This document shows, piece after piece, positions 6,802 to 13,554 of a DNA stretch of 24,504 nt. Where the stretch lies: the NCBI GenBank assembly GCA_900770345.1, contig CAAGKF010000250.1:1-24504 (forward strand), given 5' to 3'. The notes under the pieces were generated by a model, which ran no database searches, was not told the origin of the DNA, and saw nothing but the letters and a program-made list of their open reading frames with translations. Source of the stretch: Lachnospiraceae bacterium. Lineage in GTDB: Bacteria > Bacillota > Clostridia > Lachnospirales > Lachnospiraceae. The stretch's first letter is position 1. Every line of letters begins with the position of its first letter. A program made the position numbers and the translations under genes.

Positions 6802-7701
6802 CTATTCCATCGGAGCCCGGTAAAAGCTTCCGATAAACTGCTGTGTTTTCAGCACATTGATGATGATATGGTCGTCCGCCTCCTGCATGACGCGCAGCGC
6901 ATCACTTACCTCGTAGGAGGAAAGCACCGTGTTTAAAATATACATTTTCTTTCCGCTGTAGCCTCCTACCGCTTCCACGCAGGAAATGCCGTGGCGAAAA
7001 TGAGAAATATAGGCCTCCGCCACCTGCGGACCCTTTTTCGTCGTTATCTGCAGGGTCACCAGCTCATACCGGTGATGGAAAGCCGAGATCATTCGTGTGG
7101 AGATAAACTGAAAGATAATGGAATATCCCGCATACTCCCATCCGAAGATCAGACCGTACAGACAGTACATGACCGCATTTCCCATAAACACATAGCTCCA
7201 TATGGATCGTCCCGTTTTATTGGACACATACAGCGCGATAAAATCCGTTCCGCCGCTGGAAGCATTTCCCTTCAAAGCGATAACGATGGAAGCGCCGAGG
7301 ACCACTCCGCCGAAGATCACATTCAGCACAATATCCTGAAACAGGATCTCAAAAGAACATATCTGCAGAAACATACTGCTCAAAGCCACCTGCAGCAGCG
7401 AAAATGCCGTAAAACGGATACTGATCCCTCTGCAGCACATAAGAGCTACGGGAATATTCAGCATCAAAAGAGGAATCTGCATGGGAATGCTGATATGATT
7501 CAGATCACCCAGCCGCTCGATCAGCATGGCAATTCCTGTAAATCCGCCGGATATAATACCTGCCGGACGAACGAATACCTGCAGCGCCCAAGCCTGTATA
7601 AAGGCTGACAGAACCACTGCTGACAGCGTTACGGAAAATCGTATCCTCTTATCCTTCTTCAGACGTCTGACGGAAGCTCTGATATTTTTTAATTTTCCCA
7701 T
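6802..7701 (-). CDS. YitT family membrane protein (DUF161 + DUF2179)
   Basis: A 299-residue integral membrane protein. Residues 1-20 are a basic cytoplasmic lead, followed by five or six hydrophobic segments between about 23 and 210; VRPAGIISGGFTGIAM (45-60) and NASSGGTDFIALYVSNKTG are hallmark YitT loops. The C-terminal ~80 residues form the soluble DUF2179 domain (VTLQITTKKG... through VLKTQQFIG). The biochemical role of YitT proteins is not established; a transport function is often guessed. The start follows AGGAGAAGT. The gene lies 22 nt downstream of an Rrf2-type regulator, so it is likely expressed with it and may be its target. Confidence 0.9.
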   Translation of the reverse strand: MGKLKNIRASVRRLKKDKRIRFSVTLSAVVLSAFIQAWALQVFVRPAGIISGGFTGIAMLIERLGDLNHISIPMQIPLLMLNIPVALMCCRGISIRFTAFSLLQVALSSMFLQICSFEILFQDIVLNVIFGGVVLGASIVIALKGNASSGGTDFIALYVSNKTGRSIWSYVFMGNAVMYCLYGLIFGWEYAGYSIIFQFISTRMISAFHHRYELVTLQITTKKGPQVAEAYISHFRHGISCVEAVGGYSGKKMYILNTVLSSYEVSDALRVMQEADDHIIINVLKTQQFIGSFYRAPME

Positions 7702-7723
7702 ACTTCTCCTTACCAGATATTTT

Positions 7724-8158
7724 TCAGATCACATAATTATCCTTCATATTTTTCTGCCACTGAACCAAATCATCCAGCGTATAGCGGTCTACCACACCGG
7801 CGATTGCCTCATCCAGCTCCTGCCAGATTTTTAAGGTCACACACACCTGCTTCTTTGCGCAGGGATTCTCCTCTCCGCACAGACAATCCACCGGAGCCAG
7901 GCTTCCCTCTGTGATCCTCAGTATCATTCCCACTGTATATTCCGACACCGGACGGGAAAGGTAGTATCCTCCCTGGTTTCCGCGGATACTGCGCACATAC
8001 CCTGCCCGTGACAGAATAGAAATGATCTGCTCCAGATATTTTCCGGAAATCCCCTGTCTTCTGGCAATATCCTTTATTTTTACCGGCTCTCCATCTCCGT
8101 GGATTGCCAGGTCTATCATAGTCCGCAGCGCGTAACGCCCCTTTGTCGATATCAGCAT
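7724..8158 (-). CDS. Rrf2 family transcriptional regulator with IscR-like cysteines
   Basis: A 144-residue winged-helix DNA-binding protein. It opens with MLISTKGRYALRTMIDLA, typical of Rrf2, has the recognition helix around GISGKYLEQIISIL (37-50) and a wing at 58-68 (IRGNQGGYYLS). Cys94, Cys100 and Cys106 reproduce the C-x5-C-x5-C spacing that holds the [2Fe-2S] cluster in IscR, and Glu43 matches the IscR specificity residue. A fourth Cys is at 92. An iron-sulfur sensing role is therefore likely, although no isc or suf gene is next to it. I chose the ATG at 8158; a GTG three codons upstream sits only 2 nt from AGAAGG. It precedes the YitT gene by 22 nt. Confidence 0.9.
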   Translation of the reverse strand: MLISTKGRYALRTMIDLAIHGDGEPVKIKDIARRQGISGKYLEQIISILSRAGYVRSIRGNQGGYYLSRPVSEYTVGMILRITEGSLAPVDCLCGEENPCAKKQVCVTLKIWQELDEAIAGVVDRYTLDDLVQWQKNMKDNYVI

Positions 8159-8230
8159 AAATCTCACGTCCTTCTAATCATACTTTTTATCCTTGCCCGC
8201 AGCACGCAAAAACATACCAGGCACAATATT

Positions 8231-8260
8231 ATCATACTATTCCTCTAGGAAAGATGTCAA
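8231..8260 (-). promoter_or_regulatory. Sigma-A promoter of the Rrf2 regulator gene
   Basis: Minus-strand TTGACA (8260-8255) and TATGAT (8236-8231) with an 18-bp spacer, about 70 nt before the regulator ATG. It begins just 11 nt beyond the T-run of the candidate small RNA, so the two transcripts are separated by the terminator. No clear Rrf2 operator palindrome was recognised. Confidence 0.6.
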
Positions 8261-8271
8261 TCAAAAAAGGC

Positions 8272-8402
8272 AAAAAGTAAGAGCTGCCTTTCCCCCACAG
8301 AAGGCAGCTCTCAGTCACGATCAAAAACCGTCACACTATTAGTTTATCTGGCATCCCCATACCAAACAAAAACCTGTAAGGCACTCCTTTGTGCTTCTTA
8401 CA
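8272..8402 (-). ncRNA. Candidate structured small RNA of unknown family (~130 nt)
   Basis: This intergenic stretch has a complete transcription unit without an open reading frame. A consensus promoter (8409-8437) predicts a start near 8402. Hairpin 1 pairs 8397-8402 and 8391-8394 with 8375-8384 (TGTAAG/CTTACA plus GCAC/GTGC). Hairpin 2 is a 6-bp stem (TGGCAT 8349-8354 with ATACCA 8359-8364, one G-U in the RNA) with a GGGG loop. A less structured A-rich part follows (about 8312-8348). The unit ends in a perfect 11-bp stem (8280-8290 with 8301-8311) and a T-run at 8272-8276. I could not match it to 6S RNA, SRP RNA, tmRNA, T-box or a riboswitch class I know. It may be a free RNA or a terminated leader of the Rrf2 gene. 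Confidence 0.55.
8280..8311 (-). terminator. Intrinsic terminator ending the candidate small RNA
   Basis: AGAGCTGCCTT (8280-8290) and AAGGCAGCTCT (8301-8311) form an 11-bp perfect stem with a 10-nt loop. On the minus strand it is followed by TAC and then TTTTT (8276-8272). There is no protein gene upstream on that strand for it to terminate. Confidence 0.7.
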
Positions 8403-8408
8403 AGAAAT

Positions 8409-8437
8409 ACTATATCACTCCCCTATGATTTTGTCAA
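8409..8437 (-). promoter_or_regulatory. Sigma-A promoter of the candidate small RNA
   Basis: Minus-strand TTGACA (8437-8432), a 17-bp spacer and TATAGT (8414-8409). It is among the strongest promoters in the window, yet no protein gene begins downstream before the terminator at 8280-8311. Confidence 0.7.
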
Positions 8438-8532
8438 CGTTTTTTGTGCAAATTAGTGAAATCTTTTCTCTATACCGCTTTATTTCTATAAAATTCTCCC
8501 ATTTGTTTGCCCTGAAAAGACAAATGTCTTTT

Positions 8533-8562
8533 GGTATATTTCTGATTTTTTTGTACATACTC
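8533..8562 (+). promoter_or_regulatory. Sigma-G/F-type forespore promoter of spoVAF
   Basis: GGTATA (8533-8538), a 17-bp spacer and CATACTC (8556-8562) closely match the forespore consensus (GMATA-type -35, CATACTA-type -10). Start of transcription would be near 8570, about 40 nt before the spoVAF ATG. A forespore promoter fits the known sigma-G control of spoVA genes. Confidence 0.55.
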
Positions 8563-8609
8563 ACTATAACGCTTTTTATCGCCTGAAGTCATACAGAAAG
8601 GAAGAAATT

Positions 8610-10019
8610 ATGGAATTTTCCAAATATTTGAATGATACAGTAAAATACCTGAACCAGAAACTGAATGTTGATAAAAACTTTGATGTAGTATACCGTATTA
8701 TCCATGTCGGCGGCAGAGAAGCATGTCTTTACTTTGTTGACGGCTTCACAAAGGACGACTCCCTGTTAAAAATCCTTCAGTCCTTCTCTTCCATTAAACC
8801 GGAGGATATGCCGGAGGATGCCCACGGTTTCTCCAAGCGCTATCTTCCCTACGGCGAAATCGGCCTTCTGACAAACGACCAGGATATGATCGTGCAGCTT
8901 CTTTCCGGTGTATCCTGCCTTTTCATCGACGGATACGACAAATGTATGACCATTGACTGCCGCACCTACCCGTCCCGCGGAGTCAGTGAACCGGAAAAGG
9001 ATAAGGTAATGCGCGGTTCCCGGGACGGCTTTGTGGAGACCCTGGTTTTCAATACGGCTCTAATCCGCCGGCGTATCCGCGACCCTAAGCTGACCATGGA
9101 GATCATGACTGCCGGAGAAAGCTCTCACACGGATATTGCCATCTGCTACATGGAAAACAGGGTAGACAAGGAGCTTCTGACAAAGATCAAAGACCGCATC
9201 CGTCATCTGGAGGTAGACGCTCTGTCCATGAACCAGGAAAGTCTGGCAGAATGTATTTTCCCCCACAGATGGTTCAATCCTTTTCCGAAATTTAAATTCT
9301 CCGAGCGTCCCGATACGGCTGCGGCATCGGCTCTGGAAGGCAATATTATCATCCTGGTGGACAATTCCCCCTCCGCCATGATCCTGCCCTCCTCCGTATT
9401 TGACATCATTGAGGAAGCAGATGACTATTATTTTCCTCCGATTACAGGAACCTATCTGCGGCTGACCAGAATGAGCATCTCCGTACTCTCCCTGATGCTG
9501 ACGCCCACCTGGCTTTTATTTATGCAGAATCCCCGGCTGATCCCGGACTGGCTGGCCTTTATCCGTCTGTCAGACCCATGCAACGTGTCGCTGATCTGGC
9601 AGCTTCTAATCCTCGAATTTGCCATCGACGGCCTGCGCCTTGCAGCCGTCAATACGCCAAACATGCTGACCACTCCTCTGAGTGTCATCGCCGGCATCGT
9701 TCTGGGAGAATACGCTGTGAAATCCGGCTGGTTCAACTCCGAAACCATGCTGTACATGGCGTTTGTTACCATCGCAAACTATTCCCAGGCCAGCTTTGAA
9801 CTGGGCTACGCCATGAAATTCATGCGGATCATCATACTCATACTCACGGCCATCTTCAACATCTGGGGATTTGTCCTCGGCACTGTACTTTCAGTCTGTG
9901 CCATTGTATTTAACCGGACGATCGCAGGAAAAAGCTATATCTACCCGCTGATCCCTTTCCGGTTTTCTGAGCTGAAAAAACGGTTTTTGAGGGGGAGACT
10001 GCCGCATAAAGAGAAATAG
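8610..10019 (+). CDS. spoVAF: Spore germination protein SpoVAF (GerA family)
   Basis: A 469-residue GerA-family membrane protein of the spore inner membrane. The soluble N-terminal part (about 1-270) contains the conserved stretch MRGSRDGFVETLVFNTALIR and the IRDPKL motif that follows. After FPPITGTYLRLTR come about five hydrophobic segments (about 285-455). The length and the N-terminal motif fit SpoVAF rather than the germinant-receptor A subunits, which are usually longer, but the families are close. SpoVAF acts in spore germination, probably as an ion-conducting or signal-amplifying partner of the receptors. The ATG follows AGAAAGGAAG. It stands alone, away from spoVAA-AE, with its own forespore-type promoter. 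Confidence 0.88.
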   Translation: MEFSKYLNDTVKYLNQKLNVDKNFDVVYRIIHVGGREACLYFVDGFTKDDSLLKILQSFSSIKPEDMPEDAHGFSKRYLPYGEIGLLTNDQDMIVQLLSGVSCLFIDGYDKCMTIDCRTYPSRGVSEPEKDKVMRGSRDGFVETLVFNTALIRRRIRDPKLTMEIMTAGESSHTDIAICYMENRVDKELLTKIKDRIRHLEVDALSMNQESLAECIFPHRWFNPFPKFKFSERPDTAAASALEGNIIILVDNSPSAMILPSSVFDIIEEADDYYFPPITGTYLRLTRMSISVLSLMLTPTWLLFMQNPRLIPDWLAFIRLSDPCNVSLIWQLLILEFAIDGLRLAAVNTPNMLTTPLSVIAGIVLGEYAVKSGWFNSETMLYMAFVTIANYSQASFELGYAMKFMRIIILILTAIFNIWGFVLGTVLSVCAIVFNRTIAGKSYIYPLIPFRFSELKKRFLRGRLPHKEK

Positions 10020-10023
10020 AAGG

Positions 10024-10223
10024 CCGCCCGAAAGCCCCTCCCAGGGCGCTGCGGATGAGATTTGGATTTATCTAAAGGAGCTGATGCGGGCTAACTGCAA
10101 GAAGGAGGGCTCCCAAACTCGCTTCGCTCAGACAATGTGAGCCCTCCTTCTTGACGCCCTTATCTTCTCCTTAAGATAAATCGTAAATCTCTCCGATGCG
10201 CCCTGGAAGGGGCTTTCGGGCGG
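10024..10223. repeat. Palindromic element copy 1 (~200 bp)
   Basis: A single imperfect hairpin spanning the whole interval. The outer stem pairs 10024-10039 with 10208-10223 and 10041-10049 with 10198-10206 (one mismatch in 26 bp). Next come GAGATTT (10057-10063) with AAATCTC (10185-10191), ATTTATCT (10066-10073) with AGATAAAT (10174-10181), and GGAG (10077-10080) with CTCC (10167-10170). The apical stem is a perfect 15 bp (10098-10112 with 10139-10153), with a 26-nt loop containing CTCGCTTCGCTC. It begins 4 nt after the spoVAF stop and could end its transcript. No open reading frame or transposase is present. Confidence 0.9.
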
Positions 10224-10324
10224 CGGCAACAGGAACTGCATGGAGCAGATGGAACATGGAACGGATGAATACTGCGTTTTTGTTATTTATACCACAAAAT
10301 CGTTGTAAATCCAACAGCTTTGCC

Positions 10325-10526
10325 GGCAAACCGAAAGCCCCTCCGGGGTGCATCGGAGAGATTTTCGATTTATCTTAAGGGCCGGATGAGGGCGTTAAGA
10401 AGGAGGGCTCACACTGTTTGAGCGCAGCGAGTTTGGGAGCCCTCCTTCTTGCAGTTAGCCCGCATCTGGCCCTTTAGATAAATCCAAATCTCATCCGCAG
10501 CACCCCGGAGGGGCTTTCGGTTTGCC
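10325..10526. repeat. Palindromic element copy 2 (~202 bp, inverted relative to copy 1)
   Basis: The reverse complement of this interval aligns along its full length with copy 1 at roughly 85-90% identity (by eye). The outer stem is 27 bp and perfect (10325-10351 with 10500-10526), and the apical stem is 14 bp (10397-10410 with 10437-10450). Several differences from copy 1 occur on both arms so that pairing is kept, for example an outer CCGCCC/GGGCGG against GGCAAACC/GGTTTGCC. It ends 5 nt before the cupin stop. The ~100 bp between the copies (10224-10324) holds no gene I can recognise. Confidence 0.9.
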
Positions 10527-10531
10527 CTCGC

Positions 10532-10864
10532 CTACACAAAATCCTCTCTCATCGGTGTAAAGATATCCAGCAAAATCCCGGCCTTAAGGCACACGCAGCC
10601 GTGTTCAACGCCGTCCAGCTTCAGCATGGTATCTCCGGCCTTCACGATCTTCTTTACGCCGTCGATATTGAACTCAAATTCGCCGCTTACCACATAAGTG
10701 ATCTGTGTGTGCGGATGATGATGAAGATTTCCCACGGCGCCTTCCGCAAAGGTGTTTTCTACACACATCAGATCCTTGCTGTAGGCCAGCACTCTCCTGA
10801 CTACGCCCTCACCTGCCTGGCAGGGCTCTGCATCCTCGTGAAATACCCATCTTTGATCTAACAT
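10532..10864 (-). CDS. KdgF-like single-domain cupin protein
   Basis: A 110-residue cupin beta-barrel. Metal ligands by alignment to KdgF are His48 and His50 (LHHHPHTQ), Gln54 and His88 (GVEHGC), followed by the typical ending 'DIFTPMREDFV'. KdgF proteins open unsaturated uronates from pectin or alginate breakdown to linear ketonized sugars. Whether this homologue has that substrate is uncertain, because no uronate genes are nearby; it sits next to galT. The ATG at 10864 follows AGGAG by about 10 nt. It is the last gene before the palindromic elements and lies 71 nt downstream of galT, behind a hairpin. Confidence 0.8.
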   Translation of the reverse strand: MLDQRWVFHEDAEPCQAGEGVVRRVLAYSKDLMCVENTFAEGAVGNLHHHPHTQITYVVSGEFEFNIDGVKKIVKAGDTMLKLDGVEHGCVCLKAGILLDIFTPMREDFV

Positions 10865-10902
10865 ATTTTTTCGTCTCCTGTTCTTATAGTATATTTTTTC
10901 AG

Positions 10903-10932
10903 TTCAGGCGGATGGAAAAAGCTCCGTCTGAA
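10903..10932. terminator. Hairpin between galT and the cupin gene
   Basis: TTCAGGCGGA (10903-10912) and TCCGTCTGAA (10923-10932) form a 10-bp stem with one G-T pair, directly after the galT stop. On the galT strand it is followed by an A-rich rather than T-rich run, so it is a poor intrinsic terminator and may instead stabilise the mRNA 3' end. Confidence 0.35.
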
Positions 10933-10935
10933 TTG

Positions 10936-12459
10936 TTACTGTCTTTCCTGAAATCCGACACTCTTTAAGAATACCGCAAAGGCTTTCCTTCCCTTTTCAT
11001 CACACTTGTACACGCCGGCATCCTCCAAAACCCTGGCAAATACAAGCCCTACCTCTTCCTGAAGAATTTTTTCCACATTTTCCTCCGTAACGGCAATGCC
11101 CTTTTCGGCATACCCGGGAAGAAAACCCTCCACCCAGTCAGCATGCTTTTCCAGCATTTCATTGCTGCGGATATCTTTGCCCTGAACAATATATTCTCCC
11201 AGAAGAGCCAGCTCTGTCTTCAGTCTGGACGGCAGGACTGCCAGCCCCATAACCTCGATCAGGCCGATATTTTCCTTCTTGATATGATGCAGCTCCTGAT
11301 GAGGATGATAAACACCAAGCGGAAATTCTTCGGTGGTGATATTGTTGCGCAGCACCAGATCCAGCTCAAAGGTATCCCCGTTTTTTCTGGCGATCGGTGT
11401 GATGGTGTTGTGGGGTTCACCGTCAGTTTCCGCAAAAATAAATGCTTCCTCGTCCGTATACCCTCTCCATGCCGCAAGAACCTTGTCCCCCAGCTCAATG
11501 AGACGGTCCGCGTCGCCGCAGCGAAGTCTCAGAACAGACATAGGCCAGAAAACAATGCCCGCTTCCACATCCTCAAAGCCTTCCATTACAAAATATTTTT
11601 CAATAGCCGCCTTTGCCATGGCAAAGGTATAATGTCCGCCCTGGAAATGATCATGGCTTAATATCGAACCTCCCACAATCGGAAGATCCGCATTGGATCC
11701 CAGGAAATAATGTGGGAACTGCCGGATAAAATCAAACAGCTTTCTGAAAGCCGCCTTATCGATCTTCATCGGCACATGCTTTCCGTTGAAAACGATACAG
11801 TGCTCGTTGTAATATACATAGGGAGAGTACTGAAATCCCCACTGACTGTCATTGATCGTAACGGGAATAACCCTGTGGTTATTTCTGGCCGGATGATTTG
11901 TGCGGCCCGCATAACCTACATTTTCCATACACAGCTGGCACTTGGGATATCCGCTCTGCTTTGCCAGCTTGGCAGCCGCGATTGCCTTCGGATCCTTTTC
12001 CGGCTTCGATAAGTTTACTGTAATATCCAGCGTGCCGTATCTGGTCTCGGTAGTCCACTTCATATCACGACAGATACGGTAACGGCGGATATAGTCGGAA
12101 TCCTGGCTCAGCTTATAATAATAGTCTGTAGCCTCCTGAGGTGACTTCTCATAACGCTTCCGGAACTCCTTTATGATCTCGCTGGGCCTGGGCATCAGAC
12201 AGTTCATCAGCCTGGTATCAAAAAGATCCCTGTACACCACGCTGTCCTCCGGCAGCACTTCCGTTTCATGCGCATAATCCAGAAGCTCCCTCAGAATCAG
12301 TTCCAGATCTTCACACTCCACCGGTCCCTCCGGATCCTCATATTCATCCAGCTTCAATACATCCAGGATCTGATTTCTGGCATAAACGGCATCCTCCTCC
12401 GTGATCAGGCCCTTGTTCAGACCATACTGCACCAGTCCGCTGACCGCATTATAAATCAT
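10936..12459 (-). CDS. galT: UDP-glucose--hexose-1-phosphate uridylyltransferase, type 2
   Basis: Leloir pathway enzyme exchanging UMP between UDP-glucose and galactose 1-phosphate in the cytoplasm. The 507-residue length and sequence fit the Firmicutes type 2 family, not the ~350-residue type 1. Conserved blocks are CQLC (174-177), MENVGYAGRTNHPARNNHR (178-196), the nucleophile region SHDHFQGGHYTFAMAKA (268-284) and GVYHPHQELHHIKKENIGL. I use the second ATG (12459), because AGGAGG lies 8 nt upstream of it but only 2 nt from the first ATG at 12465. It has its own consensus promoter. galK and galE are not in the window. Confidence 0.95.
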   Translation of the reverse strand: MIYNAVSGLVQYGLNKGLITEEDAVYARNQILDVLKLDEYEDPEGPVECEDLELILRELLDYAHETEVLPEDSVVYRDLFDTRLMNCLMPRPSEIIKEFRKRYEKSPQEATDYYYKLSQDSDYIRRYRICRDMKWTTETRYGTLDITVNLSKPEKDPKAIAAAKLAKQSGYPKCQLCMENVGYAGRTNHPARNNHRVIPVTINDSQWGFQYSPYVYYNEHCIVFNGKHVPMKIDKAAFRKLFDFIRQFPHYFLGSNADLPIVGGSILSHDHFQGGHYTFAMAKAAIEKYFVMEGFEDVEAGIVFWPMSVLRLRCGDADRLIELGDKVLAAWRGYTDEEAFIFAETDGEPHNTITPIARKNGDTFELDLVLRNNITTEEFPLGVYHPHQELHHIKKENIGLIEVMGLAVLPSRLKTELALLGEYIVQGKDIRSNEMLEKHADWVEGFLPGYAEKGIAVTEENVEKILQEEVGLVFARVLEDAGVYKCDEKGRKAFAVFLKSVGFQERQ

Positions 12460-12491
12460 AATCATTCCCTCCTGTCATATTCTCCTTCTCA

Positions 12492-12520
12492 ATTATATCC
12501 CCCGTTATTCCATATGACAA
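12492..12520 (-). promoter_or_regulatory. Sigma-A promoter of galT
   Basis: Minus-strand TTGTCA (12520-12515), a 17-bp spacer and a perfect TATAAT (12497-12492), about 33 nt before the galT ATG and immediately after the stop of the upstream membrane-protein gene. Confidence 0.7.
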
Positions 12521-12527
12521 CGACATT

Positions 12528-13049
12528 TTACAAGCCGGAAGAAAATACGTTCCGGATCCTCTCCGTCACAAGTCCTCCCAGTACGCCCACTGCCGCCCCT
12601 GCCGCCGTTCCGGTAATAAGCAGGACCGGAAGATAGGAAAATACGCCAAAGGTCTTTACCACATAGGCAGCCACCAGATACTGTCCGATGTTATGAAATA
12701 CACCGCCCAGGATACTGACACCCACCACTCCGAACAGGCGGAACCGTTTGAGGAAGGCCATTACCAAAAGGCTTAAGCAGGCTCCCGCCATGCTGAAAAG
12801 CACAGCAGACATATTGCCGAAGGTAAAACCGGTAAGCAGAATGCGTACCAGATTGATAAAAGCGGCCGCTCCCGTTCCCATGGAATAAAGAGCGATAATG
12901 GTTACAAGATTAGCCAGACCCAGCTTCGCTCCGGGAGCCCCCAGATAGATAGGGATCAGGCTTTCCACATAGCTCAGGACAAAAGCCAGAGCAATAAGCA
13001 GACCGTAAAGGGCCGTGCGTGCTGCCCGGCCCCTGCCTTTATGCTGCAT
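12528..13049 (-). CDS. Gx_transp family membrane protein (so-called heptaprenyl diphosphate synthase component I)
   Basis: A 173-residue integral membrane protein with about five hydrophobic segments, a basic N-terminus (KGRGRAARTA) and the family pattern YLGAPGAKLGLANLVTIIALY (35-55), followed by RILLTGFTFGN. It belongs to the Gx_transp group (Pfam PF07456), which resembles the S component of ECF transporters; the old annotation as a prenyl synthase subunit is not supported by the membrane topology. The ATG follows GGAGGATT by about 11 nt. It diverges from a NusG-II-domain gene, a frequent partner of this family in clostridia. The substrate is unknown. Confidence 0.85.
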   Translation of the reverse strand: MQHKGRGRAARTALYGLLIALAFVLSYVESLIPIYLGAPGAKLGLANLVTIIALYSMGTGAAAFINLVRILLTGFTFGNMSAVLFSMAGACLSLLVMAFLKRFRLFGVVGVSILGGVFHNIGQYLVAAYVVKTFGVFSYLPVLLITGTAAGAAVGVLGGLVTERIRNVFSSGL

Positions 13050-13071
13050 TTGAGATCAATCCTCCTTCCGG

Positions 13072-13100
13072 TTGTAGAATCAGACGCCCTGTGTTAAAAT
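13072..13100 (+). promoter_or_regulatory. Promoter of the NusG-II domain gene
   Basis: TTGTAG (13072-13077), a 17-bp spacer and TAAAAT (13095-13100), with TG one base before the -10 (TGTTAAAAT), about 44 nt before the ATG. It lies in the 94-bp divergent gap. Confidence 0.5.
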
Positions 13101-13143
13101 AAGCCCTGTAAAATTGTAATCCAAGAAAGGCAGGTTCCTGAAT

Positions 13144-13491
13144 ATGAACCTTTTTCGTAAACGCGATATAGTCCTGGCAGCCGGCCTCCTGACCGGGGCC
13201 GCCGCCATATTCGGATATCAGAAGCTTACTGTTTCAAAAACCGCTGTCACAGCCGGCATCTATACAGACGGCAGACTGGTAGAAACGCTGGATCTGAGCG
13301 TTGACCGGGAGCTCACCGTACCCGGAGTGAACGGCGGCTATAACCGTCTGATCGTGAAAGGCGGTGAGATCTGGTGCGCCGAAGCCAGCTGCCCTGACAA
13401 GATCTGCGTCCATCAGGGAAAAAAGCGCTACGAAGGCGATACCATCATATGCCAGCCCAACCGTATGTCCGTAACGATTACGGAAAAATAG
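13144..13491 (+). CDS. NusG domain II-containing exported or membrane-anchored protein
   Basis: A 115-residue protein with a short basic lead (NLFRKRD) and one hydrophobic segment (about 8-26) that should act as a signal anchor. A small beta-rich domain of the NusG_II (DUF1312) type follows. It ends with the characteristic WCAEASCPDKICVHQGKK block (about 78-95) and ICQPNRMSVTI. Three conserved cysteines in that block are typical of the family. Its biochemical role is unknown; relatives often sit beside Gx_transp genes and flavin-transfer genes. Here the Gx_transp gene is divergent and no flavin-transfer gene is visible. The start follows AAAGGCAGG. Confidence 0.85.
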   Translation: MNLFRKRDIVLAAGLLTGAAAIFGYQKLTVSKTAVTAGIYTDGRLVETLDLSVDRELTVPGVNGGYNRLIVKGGEIWCAEASCPDKICVHQGKKRYEGDTIICQPNRMSVTITEK

Positions 13492-13554
13492 CTGAAAGCA
13501 GCTCCGGTGAAGCCGGCTCCGTCCACAGAAGCTCCCTCTTCGTCCCAAACCTTT

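Noticed and set aside
8272..8402. 6S RNA or a known riboswitch
   Set aside because: 6S RNA needs one long stem with a central bubble, whereas this folds as separate short hairpins; none of the conserved riboswitch core sequences I know is present.
8389..8586. 65-codon hydrophobic open frame on the plus strand upstream of spoVAF
   Set aside because: It has no ribosome site, overlaps the candidate small-RNA promoter and the forespore promoter, and its hydrophobicity follows from the T-rich base composition.
10250..10320. Small gene in the spacer between the two palindromes
   Set aside because: No start with a ribosome site and no coding pattern; frames through it are by-products of the palindromes.
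10024..10526. Insertion sequence or CRISPR array
   Set aside because: No transposase frame exists in either element or the spacer, and there are only two inverted copies without regular short repeats.
13492..13554. Terminator between the NusG-II and DUF1576 genes
   Set aside because: The only inverted repeat is a 4-bp CCGG pair without a T-run.
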